From positions 1 through 64,000 of the forward strand of contig NZ_JABASV010000010.1 of assembly GCF_016107625.1 (NCBI RefSeq): DNA of 64,000 nucleotides, given 5' to 3'. The stretch's first letter is position 1. Every line of letters starts with the position of its first letter. The notes under the pieces were generated by a model. It worked only from the letters and a program-made list of their open reading frames with translations. It made no database searches and had not been told where the DNA came from. A program made the translations under genes and the position numbers. The DNA comes from Vreelandella alkaliphila. GTDB taxonomy: Bacteria > Pseudomonadota > Gammaproteobacteria > Pseudomonadales > Halomonadaceae. This document shows, one piece after another, positions 45,069-56,188 of this stretch.

Positions 45069-45200
45069 ATGAAAAAACTATTAGGTATTAGCTTTATTCT
45101 GTTGATGACGGCGGGCGCTCTAGCGGGCTGCAATACCATTGCAGGTGCAGGACAAGACGTTCAAGAGGGTGGCCAGGCGGTTCAGGATGCGGCGAGTTAA
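45069..45200 (+). CDS. Entericidin-family small lipoprotein
   Basis: The start at 45069 follows AAGGAG. The 43-residue product has a signal ending in GALAGC (Cys22) and the short mature tail NTIAGAGQDVQEGGQAVQDA, as in entericidin A/B. Entericidins are small envelope lipoproteins linked to osmotic stress and programmed lysis in E. coli. Only one copy is present, so an EcnA/EcnB pair is not encoded here. Confidence 0.88.
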   Translation: MKKLLGISFILLMTAGALAGCNTIAGAGQDVQEGGQAVQDAAS

Positions 45201-45307
45201 TACGCTTTATTTCCACTGCTTCTTGGCGTGAATGAGCGGGTTAGGCATAGTTGTCTAGCCCGTTTTGCATTCAGGGTAGTTATTTGCCAACACAAGGAAG
45301 CGCCATA

Positions 45308-45676
45308 ATGAATCACCCAACACGCTGTGCGAAGAAGAAAGTGAGCCGCTTAGCTGCATTACTCGCGTCAGTATTGCCAGTCTCGGTCTTATTGGTGGCA
45401 TGTGCAGGCTCACCCGATAATGTCTCCGCTCCAGCGCCACCTACTGTAGGTCAGACTTCTAGCGTGACGAACACCACATGCGATGCTGACGCGGTCCAGT
45501 ATGCTATCGGCTCTCCTTTTGATGAAGCCAATGTGCCCACGCTACAAAGTGAGAGCGGTGCCAAGCAGGTCCGCGTGCTTAGGCCTAACAGCGCCGCCAC
45601 CATGGACTACCGAGAAGATCGCTTAAATATTCTTCTTGAAAGTAATGACATGATTGAAGCGCTGCGCTGCGGCTAG
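45308..45676 (+). CDS. I78 family peptidase inhibitor, lipoprotein
   Basis: The start at 45308 follows AAGGA. The 122-residue product has a lipoprotein-like signal (LLVACAGS). The C-terminal I78 domain is clear: CDADAVQYAIGSPFDE, then VRVLRPNSAATMDYREDRLNI and a C-terminal Cys pairing with the first. Family members inhibit serine peptidases in the envelope. The 3' end overlaps the converging LysE gene by 4 nt. Confidence 0.88.
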   Translation: MNHPTRCAKKKVSRLAALLASVLPVSVLLVACAGSPDNVSAPAPPTVGQTSSVTNTTCDADAVQYAIGSPFDEANVPTLQSESGAKQVRVLRPNSAATMDYREDRLNILLESNDMIEALRCG

Positions 45677-46278
45677 CGTAAGATCAGTACGACACAGGCG
45701 GCCGTTAACAGCCCCATGGTGATATTAAATAACCGCCATGCTTTATCACTTTTGATCCACTGCCCAATCGCGCTGCCAAACGCTGCCCACAGGGCAATGC
45801 ACGGCAGCGCGACCAATTCCGCGAAACCTGCTAACACTAGTGCGTTGACCACGGGTTGGCCATTTTCGGGAAGAAACCCTGCCATCAACGCCAGCCCCAT
45901 TACCCACGCTTTGGGGTTGGCGAATTGAAACATCGCGGCTTGGAAAAAGGTTAACGGCACCCCGTGTTGAGTTCCGTTGAGATTCGGAGGTGGCGCAGTG
46001 GCTATCTTCCAAGCTAAATACAACAAATAGGCGCTACCCACCCAGCGGAGTGTCGTTTGCACCATAGGAAAGCGTTCAAACAATACGCCTAGCCCCAGCG
46101 CGATACCGGAAAACAGCAGGAAACAGCCGCCTAAAATGCCCCATATATGAGGCATGGTTCTGCGAAAACCAAAATTCGCCCCAGAGGCGGTCAGCATAAT
46201 ATTGTTTGGCCCAGGGGTAAGCGTCATCGACATCATATAAAGCGCAGCCGGGCCAAGCAGTAGCCATTCGTTGTTCAT
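45673..46278 (-). CDS. LysE/RhtB family amino-acid exporter
   Basis: The product has about 201 residues from the ATG at 46278; an upstream ATG at 46293 is an alternative. Six membrane segments and the motif TLTPGPNNIMLTASGANFGFRR near the N-terminus identify the family. It exports amino acids or homoserine-lactone-like compounds, and the substrate is not predictable. It is divergent from a MocR regulator, a common pairing for exporters of this type. Confidence 0.9.
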   Translation of the reverse strand: MNNEWLLLGPAALYMMSMTLTPGPNNIMLTASGANFGFRRTMPHIWGILGGCFLLFSGIALGLGVLFERFPMVQTTLRWVGSAYLLYLAWKIATAPPPNLNGTQHGVPLTFFQAAMFQFANPKAWVMGLALMAGFLPENGQPVVNALVLAGFAELVALPCIALWAAFGSAIGQWIKSDKAWRLFNITMGLLTAACVVLILR

Positions 46279-46289
46279 TTTGTATCCAT

Positions 46290-46311
46290 ACAATTTTGTG
46301 GTTTAAATTGT
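46290..46311. promoter_or_regulatory. Inverted repeat between LysE and MocR genes
   Basis: ACAATTT and AAATTGT form a perfect 7-bp inverted repeat across an 8-nt spacer, 12 nt from the LysE start and about 60 nt from the MocR start. The position suits an operator for the divergent regulator. Confidence 0.45.
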
Positions 46312-46373
46312 TTTTTGATCGCTTTTGTAAGCATAATGGCGGGTAAATTTACGTCAAAGGTTTTATTGTCACC

Positions 46374-47768
46374 ATGACAATTTGGGTGCCATCACTTGAG
46401 TGTTTTTCTGGGCCACGCTATCGCGCGATTGCGCAGTCCATTGGCGCAGCCATCTCGGCCGGCGAACTTGCCCCAGGCGAACGTTTACCACCTCAGCGGC
46501 GCTTAGCGGATGCGTTGGGGGTAACCGTAGGCACCGTTACTCGGGGGTATGCTGAGGCAGAGCACCACGGCTGGGTAACCGCTCGAGTAGGCAGTGGAAC
46601 CTTCGTCAAACAATCTGAACCAAGAACCGTTTTTGATATGGCGTGGCAGCCGAGTGATGACAGCGATGTCATTGATTTAAGCTTAAGTTTGCCACCGCCT
46701 CATCCGCTTCGTTTGCAGGCGTTCAGTGCTGCATTAAAGGCTATGAGCGAATCACCTTCTGCAGTGACACGAGGAGTTTCCTATCTTGATGCGAGGGGAG
46801 CCGAAGGTCACCGCGAGAGGTTGGCAGGGTGGCTAGCGCAGCTAGGTATGTCGCTGGATGCGGATGAGCTACTGATTACTCAGGGAGGGCAGCATGGCAT
46901 TAGTCTGGTGCTGAGTACGTTGCTGCGCCCTGGTGAACTGATGGCGACCGATGCCTTGACCTATCCAGGTGCAATTAGCGCTGCCCAGCAAGCACACCTA
47001 AAAATGGTCGGCATTGCCTTTGACGAATCGGGGATGTGTATGGAGGCGCTGGAGGCCCAGTGCGCCCGCCAGCCACCCAGGTTAATCTATGTGACACCCG
47101 ATCAGAATAACCCTACTGGGGCTTGTCTCAGCGAGGCGCGGCGAGAGCAATTGGTGGCGCTCGCCAGACGCTATGACAGTTGGCTACTGGAAGATGGTGT
47201 GCAGTATTTGCCTGCTGAGCAGCGCGGCACACCGCTGTATCAGTTAGCACCAGAGCGAACGCTGTTTGTCTTCAGTACCGCAAAGGTATTAGCGGGTGGG
47301 CTGCGTATCGGAGTCTTGCGGACGCCTGATAAGCTGCTTGAACGCCTAGCTGCTGGGTTAAGAGCGCAGAGTTGGATGGTGCCGCCGCTGATGATTGATA
47401 TTGCCTGTTATTGGATCGCTCAGCCCGAGGCAGCTTCGCTGCTTGCATGGCAAACCGAGGAGCTGGCCGCGCGACAGCAACTAGTGACAGAGGTGCTTTC
47501 CGATTACACGCTGGGTCGAAGTCACAACGGCAGCAATGTTTGGCTTACGCTGCCGGAAGGGAGTCGTGCCATCGAACTGTGTGAACGCTTGCAGCTGGAA
47601 GGCGTTAAAGTTTCAAGTGCGGAGCCTTTTTGCGTGGGAAGTACGCCAGCGCCCCAGGCCATTAGGATTTGTATTGGCGCTGCTGCTGACAGGCAGACAT
47701 TAACCCAGGCACTGAACGTAATTAAGCAGTGCCTGGCTCAGCCGCCGTTAGCGACCGTTACCGTATAG
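46374..47768 (+). CDS. MocR/PdxR family transcriptional regulator (GntR HTH plus aminotransferase-like domain)
   Basis: The 464-residue protein has a GntR-type winged HTH (about 15-80: LPPQRRLADALGVTVGTVTRGYAEAE) fused to a fold-type I aminotransferase-like domain. It has VTPDQNNPTGACLS and the probable PLP lysine in FSTAKVLAGGLRIG. MocR regulators sense PLP-linked amino compounds. The divergent LysE exporter is the likely target, and the palindrome at 46290-46311 lies between them. Confidence 0.92.
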   Translation: MTIWVPSLECFSGPRYRAIAQSIGAAISAGELAPGERLPPQRRLADALGVTVGTVTRGYAEAEHHGWVTARVGSGTFVKQSEPRTVFDMAWQPSDDSDVIDLSLSLPPPHPLRLQAFSAALKAMSESPSAVTRGVSYLDARGAEGHRERLAGWLAQLGMSLDADELLITQGGQHGISLVLSTLLRPGELMATDALTYPGAISAAQQAHLKMVGIAFDESGMCMEALEAQCARQPPRLIYVTPDQNNPTGACLSEARREQLVALARRYDSWLLEDGVQYLPAEQRGTPLYQLAPERTLFVFSTAKVLAGGLRIGVLRTPDKLLERLAAGLRAQSWMVPPLMIDIACYWIAQPEAASLLAWQTEELAARQQLVTEVLSDYTLGRSHNGSNVWLTLPEGSRAIELCERLQLEGVKVSSAEPFCVGSTPAPQAIRICIGAAADRQTLTQALNVIKQCLAQPPLATVTV

Positions 47769-47803
47769 CAGGGCTATTAATAGCCTTGCTATTGGTAACA
47801 AAG

Positions 47804-48808
47804 CTACTCATAACGGTCCTTCCATCCTTGATGGCGTACCTGCTCTTTGAGCATTTCGAGAATGTCGTAAAGCACTTGTTCGGTGACATGCGCGCTTGTT
47901 TCATCCACGGTTAGCCAGCTGTTGAAGCCCGTTTCAGCTGTACGCTCAACCAGTTGACGAAACTCTGTTGAGTGAATGCCCTGAGCGAGTTCATCCACTA
48001 GCCGCTGGGCAACTCCGCTAAGTGACGCCTGCATAGCGTTTGAAGCCGTGTGCCCCATGGGAAGGCGGTGTAGTTTTTGAATTTCTGGGCTTTCCCGCAG
48101 TGTTCGGTTAACTAAGTCATCAATCGCCGCCATGATAGCGATGCGGTTTTGTTGATAGGCTTGTCCCACCGTTGTTTCTAACCGCTGAGCAATTTCATGA
48201 ATTAGCTGAGCCTTGCGAGGTAGGATAACGCGATCAATAACCCGCTCTGTTAGTGAATCGCTAGCGACAATTTGCTCTTGTACATTACCTAGTAAGCGCA
48301 GTGCAATGCGGTCGGAAAGCTCTTCTAGCAGGATGTCGTAATACTTGGCAAAAAAGCGGTAGCTGTCCCAGCTGGTCACATCAATCAAGCGCAGCCGATG
48401 CAGTCGGTTTAATAGCGATACCACGCGCAGCACGCGCAATAAGCGGAATCCGCTGAGGGGAATGCAGCCCAATACGTCGTACCAGTTAACAAACGGGTAG
48501 AAAAACCAGCGGTGATAGCGCCGCTCGGCAATTGCTACCGTCCAGCCCAGCAGCACATCCGCTATAAAAATACCCACGAAAAATAAGTCGATGGTAATAA
48601 AACGGCTGTGGATCACTGTGTCGTAAAAAGCGTGAAAGCCGGGTGTGAGGCTGGCAATGGTGTCGTTAATCGGCCCAATCAGAAATAACGAGTCAAGCAG
48701 TAACAGGCTAAGGTTGATGATAACCGCGGCGAGAATAAAAAAATCCCAGCCGATATGCGCATACTCAACGGTTTTAGGTAGGTGTGGGTAGCGCTCCCTG
48801 GCGGGCAT
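47804..48808 (-). CDS. Voltage-sensor-like membrane protein without a pore domain
   Basis: AAGGAG precedes the ATG. The 334-residue protein has membrane segments at about 22-44, 70-94 and 102-118, then an S4-like helix with Arg122, Arg125, Arg128 (RxxRxxR) and further basic residues to 140. An acidic residue in the second segment (Asp84) and NWYDVLGC resemble S2/S3 of voltage sensors. No pore helix or selectivity filter follows; the remaining 190 residues are soluble and helical. It could be a voltage-gated regulator or a divergent ion transport protein. Function unknown. Confidence 0.65.
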   Translation of the reverse strand: MPARERYPHLPKTVEYAHIGWDFFILAAVIINLSLLLLDSLFLIGPINDTIASLTPGFHAFYDTVIHSRFITIDLFFVGIFIADVLLGWTVAIAERRYHRWFFYPFVNWYDVLGCIPLSGFRLLRVLRVVSLLNRLHRLRLIDVTSWDSYRFFAKYYDILLEELSDRIALRLLGNVQEQIVASDSLTERVIDRVILPRKAQLIHEIAQRLETTVGQAYQQNRIAIMAAIDDLVNRTLRESPEIQKLHRLPMGHTASNAMQASLSGVAQRLVDELAQGIHSTEFRQLVERTAETGFNSWLTVDETSAHVTEQVLYDILEMLKEQVRHQGWKDRYE

Positions 48809-48840
48809 GAGGGCTCCTTGCTCTGGGGTGTGGGTTAGCG

Positions 48841-49368
48841 TTAAGAGTGCTGCTGATGGTGGTTTTTATGAGTTAGCAACTCTTCCTGCTCTGCCTGCTT
48901 ACGCAGTTTTTTGCGTAGCGCGGCTTTTTCGAATCTCAGTTTCTGTAGCGACGTTTCCAACGCTAGCGGTGGCACTAACGCCGGCTTGCCGTCTGAATCT
49001 ACTGCCACCATGGTGAGATAACAGCTATTGGTGTGACGAATCAGCTTCTCACGTATATCTTCGGCCACTACCTTAACCCCGATCTCCATAGAAGAGCGCC
49101 CCACATGATTGACGCTGGCAAGAAAGGTTACCAGCTCGCCGACGTGGATCGGCTGTTTAAACAGCACCTGATCGACGGAAAGCGTGACGACATAATGACC
49201 AGAGTAGCGGCTGGCACAAGCGTAGGCCACTTCATCGAGCTTTTTAAGAATAGCACCACCATGTACTTTCCCGCTGAAGTTCGCCATATCGGGAGTCATA
49301 AGAACCGTCATAGAGAGTTCATGCTGGCCGGGTAGGGCGCTATTTTCTGAGTTCGATGTTGCAGACAT
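48841..49368 (-). CDS. Acyl-CoA thioesterase (YciA-like hotdog fold)
   Basis: The 175-residue cytosolic protein has the hotdog thioesterase motif MANFSGKVHGGAILKKLDEVAY (Asn, Gly-x-x-His-Gly-Gly, Asp), then VTLSVDQVLFKQPIHVGELV. It hydrolyses acyl-CoAs to free acid and CoA; chain-length preference is not evident. A basic Lys/Arg-rich tail closes the protein. It stands upstream of and on the same strand as the voltage-sensor-like gene. Confidence 0.9.
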   Translation of the reverse strand: MSATSNSENSALPGQHELSMTVLMTPDMANFSGKVHGGAILKKLDEVAYACASRYSGHYVVTLSVDQVLFKQPIHVGELVTFLASVNHVGRSSMEIGVKVVAEDIREKLIRHTNSCYLTMVAVDSDGKPALVPPLALETSLQKLRFEKAALRKKLRKQAEQEELLTHKNHHQQHS

Positions 49369-49386
49369 GGTAGAACCTTATAAGTT

Positions 49387-49416
49387 GAAAATGCCCGCCC
49401 ATGAGTGGGCGGGCAT
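49387..49416 (-). terminator. Terminator of the AtoE-type gene
   Basis: A perfect 11-bp stem ATGCCCGCCCA/TGGGCGGGCAT with a 4-nt loop is followed on the minus strand by TTTT. It lies 33 nt past the AtoE-family stop codon. Confidence 0.8.
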
Positions 49417-49448
49417 GATAGTGAAAGGAGCCTTTAAAGGTATAGAGC

Positions 49449-50759
49449 TTAGAACCAGACTAAGCCAACAGAGATGATAATGCCGGTAATCAATAGCTGA
49501 ACTAGGCAGAAGCCCATGATGTCCTTGGCCTTCAAACCCGCAATCGCCAGTACCGGTAGAGCCCAGAAAGGTTGCAGCAGGTTGGTCCAGGCATCGCCCC
49601 AGGCCACTGCCATGGCAATACGTGGAATATCAGCACCCAGCGCTTCTGCGGCAGGTAGCATGACTGGGGCTTGAACAGCCCATTGGCCACCGCCGGAAGG
49701 CACGAACAGGTTCACTATGCCGGCACTTAGGAAGGACCAGAATGGCAGCGACGTAGCGGTGGCGAAAGAGACTAACCACTCAGACATGCTCTGAGCCAAT
49801 CCCGACTGCACCATTATGGCCATAATACCCGCGTAGAAGGGGAACTGAATGACGATGCCAGCGCCGCCTTTTATGGCTTCGTTCAAACTGTTGAGCAGGT
49901 TGCGCGGTGTACGATGCAGCACAATAGCTAAGAATAGGAACAGGAAATTAACGACGTTCAGGTTCAAGCCACCACTACGGAGCAGAAAATGGTCGAGCAG
50001 GAACAACAGCCCCGGAACGCCCACTAGCAGGGCGAGAGGCATACTGTTTTCGAGCTTTTCGGCTGGGCGGGTAATACGGCCTTGCTGTTCGGGTTCATCG
50101 TTTAGCAGTTTGGGATCCACATACACGCTGTCTTTTTCGTCCGGCAGCATGAAGCGGTTAACCAGCGGTACGGCGATAAACAGACAAATAACAATCGCAA
50201 GGTTAAAGAAGGCAAAAATGGTTGAGCCGGTACCGATAACGCCGATTTGATCAGCGGAGAAGTGGCCTTCAGTAGCAATAGTCAACGGAATTGAACCAGC
50301 AAGACCGCCATGCCATACCACGAACCCAGAGTAAGCGCTGGCAACCAGAAGCCGATAGTCCACTCGTACCAAACGAGCGAGCTCTTTGGCAAAAAGCGCC
50401 CCAACAACCAAGCCAAACCCCCAGTTAATCCAACTAGCCGCGAGCGAAACGAGCGTGACTAAAATGATCGCGCCACCAGGGCTTTTCGCAGTGCTAGCAA
50501 TTTTCTGCAGAATTCGTTTGACCGGTGGTGAGCTTGCCAGCATGAAACCCGTGACGAGTACCAGCAGCATTTGCATTGAGAAGGTGAGTAGTCCCCAAAA
50601 ACCATCTCCCCACATGCGCAGCACGGCAAGCGGTGTTTGGCGCTCAACGGCGATGGCAGCCACGGAAGCAATTAACGTGAGCAGCAGAACAAAGATATAG
50701 GGGTCTGGCAAATAGCGCTCGACCAGCTTAACTGCCGGTTTTGATATGAGTTTTAACAT
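49449..50759 (-). CDS. Short-chain fatty acid transporter family protein (AtoE-like)
   Basis: The 436-residue inner-membrane protein has about twelve segments. AtoE-family blocks are visible: ERYLPDPYIFVLLLT at the N-terminus, SLAASWINWGFGLVVGALFAKE, HGGLAGSIPLTIAT and FVPSGGGQWAVQAPVMLPAA. It probably takes up short-chain fatty acids such as butyrate or acetoacetate. No ato catabolic genes are adjacent. A 206-nt gap without a gene separates it from the MATE gene. Confidence 0.9.
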   Translation of the reverse strand: MLKLISKPAVKLVERYLPDPYIFVLLLTLIASVAAIAVERQTPLAVLRMWGDGFWGLLTFSMQMLLVLVTGFMLASSPPVKRILQKIASTAKSPGGAIILVTLVSLAASWINWGFGLVVGALFAKELARLVRVDYRLLVASAYSGFVVWHGGLAGSIPLTIATEGHFSADQIGVIGTGSTIFAFFNLAIVICLFIAVPLVNRFMLPDEKDSVYVDPKLLNDEPEQQGRITRPAEKLENSMPLALLVGVPGLLFLLDHFLLRSGGLNLNVVNFLFLFLAIVLHRTPRNLLNSLNEAIKGGAGIVIQFPFYAGIMAIMVQSGLAQSMSEWLVSFATATSLPFWSFLSAGIVNLFVPSGGGQWAVQAPVMLPAAEALGADIPRIAMAVAWGDAWTNLLQPFWALPVLAIAGLKAKDIMGFCLVQLLITGIIISVGLVWF

Positions 50760-50965
50760 GAGTGCTCTCTTTATTCGTTATTAAGATATGCGTGGCTAAT
50801 ATACGGCGGTACACCGTATTTTTCATCCATTGTTAGGTGCTTTCTCAAGTGCTGGCTCTGATATTCACTATTACGGTAGACCAGTTGGCAGCAGCTAAGC
50901 GTGGTGGGCTTCAACGGTGGGAGGGCACTATGAGTTTAGCGGTGTGGATTTCAGCACTATGGGCT

Positions 50966-52264
50966 TTAGCCCTGAGGGCGCCAGTGGCGTTGACGGTAGC
51001 GGTAGTAGTAGGCGATCAGTACCGCCGAGCGCGTGAACATAAAGAGCGTAAAGGCTAACCACAGGCCATGGTTACCAAGCCCTTGGGATAGCCACCAAGT
51101 TGGTAGGTAAACCGCTAAACCGATAAAAATGCTGTTGCGCATTTCGCGCACAGCGGTGGTGCCGATAAAAACGCCATCTAATAAATAGCTCCATACGGCT
51201 ATCAATGGCATCACGACCATCCAAGGCAGGTAACTAGCGGCGGTGGCACGAACCTCTGCCAGACCTGTCAGCAGGGCAACTAAATAATTTCCGCCCAGTG
51301 CGAAGGCAAAGGTGGCTACAGTGGCTGTCCAGAACGAGAATTGTGCTGTCGCCCGAACCGTCGCTGCAAACTCCCGCCAGTCACGCCGTCCAAACGCGCG
51401 GCCTACCAGCGATTCCGCTGCGTGGGCGAAGCCATCAAGTGCGTAGCTAGTGAGCATAATAAATTGCAATAGCACGGCATTTGCGGCTAACACCGTGTCG
51501 CCCTGGCGTGCCCCTTGAGCGGTAAAAAAGGCCATTGCAAACAGCAACCCTAAGGTGCGCACAAACAAATTGGCGTTAACATTAAACAGGGCTGAGTAGG
51601 CAGACACTACCAAAAGTCGCTGCCGTTGAAAGCAGCCTTCCAAGTGGCCAAGCTGGCGCACTACTAAGTAGCCGCCAAAGGTTAGCGCACTGTAATCGGC
51701 AATCACGCTGGCCAGGGCGACGCCGCCGCTGGTCATTCCTAGCCCTACGACAAACCAAAGATCGAGCACGATATTGACGCTATTGGTTAGCACTAAAATC
51801 ATCAGCGTAACGCGGGCGTTTTGTTGGCCCAAAAACCAGCCGAGGACGGCGTAGTTCGCCAGCACTGCTGGGGCTGACCAGAGGCGTATTTCGGCATACT
51901 CGCGTGCCAGTGGCGTCGCCGCTTCACTGCCGTCTAACAGCCATAGGCCGAGCGAAATCAGCGGCGAGCCAAAGATAATCAGTAGCGCGCCGATAACGGC
52001 CGCCATAATGAGTGACTGACCCAGCAAATTGCGCACATCGCTATGTGCTTCGCGCCCGATTGCCTGGGCAACCAAACCCGTGGTGCCCATGCGTAGAAAG
52101 CCAAACCCCCAATAGAGGAAGCTAAACAGCGTCGCTCCGAGGGTTACCGCCGCTAGGTAGCGAGAATCGGGCAGGTGCCCGACCACAGCAGTATCGACTA
52201 GCCCTAGTAAGGGAACTGTTATATTTGAGAGAATGATTGGCCAGGCAAGAGTCCAGATACGCAC
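50966..52264 (-). CDS. MATE family efflux transporter (DinF-like)
   Basis: A GTG start at 52264 gives 432 residues with twelve membrane segments. The DinF-like N-terminus WPIILSNITVPLLGLVDTAVVGHL is conserved, with GTTGLVAQAIGR and a matching second half. It exports cationic drugs or metabolites using sodium or protons. It is 12 nt downstream of yfhL on the same strand, so it is probably the last gene of the fabY-coaD-yfhL unit. Confidence 0.92.
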   Translation of the reverse strand: MRIWTLAWPIILSNITVPLLGLVDTAVVGHLPDSRYLAAVTLGATLFSFLYWGFGFLRMGTTGLVAQAIGREAHSDVRNLLGQSLIMAAVIGALLIIFGSPLISLGLWLLDGSEAATPLAREYAEIRLWSAPAVLANYAVLGWFLGQQNARVTLMILVLTNSVNIVLDLWFVVGLGMTSGGVALASVIADYSALTFGGYLVVRQLGHLEGCFQRQRLLVVSAYSALFNVNANLFVRTLGLLFAMAFFTAQGARQGDTVLAANAVLLQFIMLTSYALDGFAHAAESLVGRAFGRRDWREFAATVRATAQFSFWTATVATFAFALGGNYLVALLTGLAEVRATAASYLPWMVVMPLIAVWSYLLDGVFIGTTAVREMRNSIFIGLAVYLPTWWLSQGLGNHGLWLAFTLFMFTRSAVLIAYYYRYRQRHWRPQG

Positions 52265-52276
52265 GTTTCAGAGAGC

Positions 52277-52534
<258 letters not shown>

Positions 52535-52597
52535 TCACGAATGGCTTTTCGCCCAGGTAGTTATATACCTGAGCGTTTTACTCAACAATGTCGATCG

Positions 52598-55002
<2,405 letters not shown>

Positions 55003-55185
55003 GCCGGGTTCCTCGTGGTGCGGTGGTTTTTAGTAATAGCTATTGTCAGAGGCATAGCAAAAAAGTGCTGCTCATCTGCGCTTAATAATACTCTCGAACG
55101 TGATCATAGCACCGGGCGTGCAACGGCGTCATGCCGCGTGCGCGGTAGACTGATAGAATCACGTTTTTTTTAAGCAGGGAATGGC

Positions 55186-55851
55186 ATGCAGCATACTTCA
55201 CGACCCGTGGTTTCCAATCAGCCCGGCCCGCATCACGATGTAGCGCGCCGGGTAGCACGTGCCTTGGAAAACCCACTGCGAAAGCCAATCGCTGCGCATA
55301 CGCAAAAGGCTTTTGAAGACGCGCATACGTGGCTTCAAAAGCAGCAAGCGCCGTTAATCCTAGATGCTGGCTGTGGTGTGGGGCTTTCGACACGCCGTTT
55401 GGCAGAACAGTTTCCAGCGCATGCGGTGATCGGCGTCGATCGAAGCGAAGATCGGCTAAGTCGAGACCATGGAGAATTGCCTGCTAATGCACTGTTGGTG
55501 CGGGCTGACCTTGTTGATTTCTGGCGACTAGCTGAACAGGAAAAATGGGCGCCCGAGCGGCATTTTCTGCTTTACCCCAATCCTTATCCAAAAGCTGCGC
55601 ATTTAAAAATGCGCTGGCATGGGCATCCTGTTTTCCCCACACTGCTAGCCCTTGGCGGGCATTTAGAAGTGCGCTCCAATTGGCAGTTGTATGTTGAAGA
55701 GTTTGCTTTGGCAACCGCCCTGGTAACGGGAAAGCAGGCAACGATTGCCGCGTTGGTACCTAACGGCAGCTATCTAACACCTTTTGAAGCAAAATATGAT
55801 CAAAGCGGCCAAACGCTTTGGCAGTTGCAGATTAAATTGGAGCGGGCATGA
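55186..55851 (+). CDS. TrmB-like SAM-dependent methyltransferase
   Basis: The 221-residue class I methyltransferase has the SAM loop LILDAGCGVGLSTRRLA and a region LLYPNPYPKAAHLKMRWHGHP. It corresponds to the TrmB catalytic block, where true tRNA (m7G46) methyltransferases usually read FPDPWxKxRHxKRR. The basic residues are only partly kept, so it is probably a TrmB paralogue with a different or unknown substrate. It overlaps the SMR gene by 4 nt. Confidence 0.8.
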   Translation: MQHTSRPVVSNQPGPHHDVARRVARALENPLRKPIAAHTQKAFEDAHTWLQKQQAPLILDAGCGVGLSTRRLAEQFPAHAVIGVDRSEDRLSRDHGELPANALLVRADLVDFWRLAEQEKWAPERHFLLYPNPYPKAAHLKMRWHGHPVFPTLLALGGHLEVRSNWQLYVEEFALATALVTGKQATIAALVPNGSYLTPFEAKYDQSGQTLWQLQIKLERA

Positions 55852-56177
55852 CGTTTGTATATTTAGTGCTAGCGATTGTTGCCGAGGTTATCGCCACTAG
55901 CGCCCTCAAGTCGTCAATGGGATTCACACGACCGTTTCCAAGCATCATGGTCGTTGTGGGCTACGGTGTGGCATTTTATCTGTTGAGCTTGGTGTTGCGG
56001 ACATTGCCGGTCGGTATTGCTTATGCCATCTGGGCAGGTCTGGGAATCGTGTTGGTCACGCTGGTGGGCATTGTAGTTTTCGGTGAGAAACCTGATTTAC
56101 CTGCCGTTATCGGCATTAGTTTGATCGTGGCTGGGGTAGTCATACTTCAAGTCTTTTCAAAAATGAACGTGCATTGA
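55848..56177 (+). CDS. Small multidrug resistance (SMR) family transporter
   Basis: The 109-residue protein has four membrane helices. The essential Glu (Glu13 in AEVIATSALKSS) and the YAIWAGLGIV segment of helix three are as in EmrE/QacE pumps. It exports quaternary ammonium compounds or related cations against protons. It is translationally coupled to the methyltransferase gene and followed by dacB. Confidence 0.94.
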   Translation: MTFVYLVLAIVAEVIATSALKSSMGFTRPFPSIMVVVGYGVAFYLLSLVLRTLPVGIAYAIWAGLGIVLVTLVGIVVFGEKPDLPAVIGISLIVAGVVILQVFSKMNVH

Positions 56178-56188
56178 GGAACGTAAGC

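Noticed and set aside
50837..51058. Short plus-strand frame between AtoE and MATE genes, with a hydrophobic segment
   Set aside because: Its second half overlaps the MATE 3' end on the other strand, and no convincing ribosome-binding site precedes it. A small membrane peptide cannot be excluded but is not supported.
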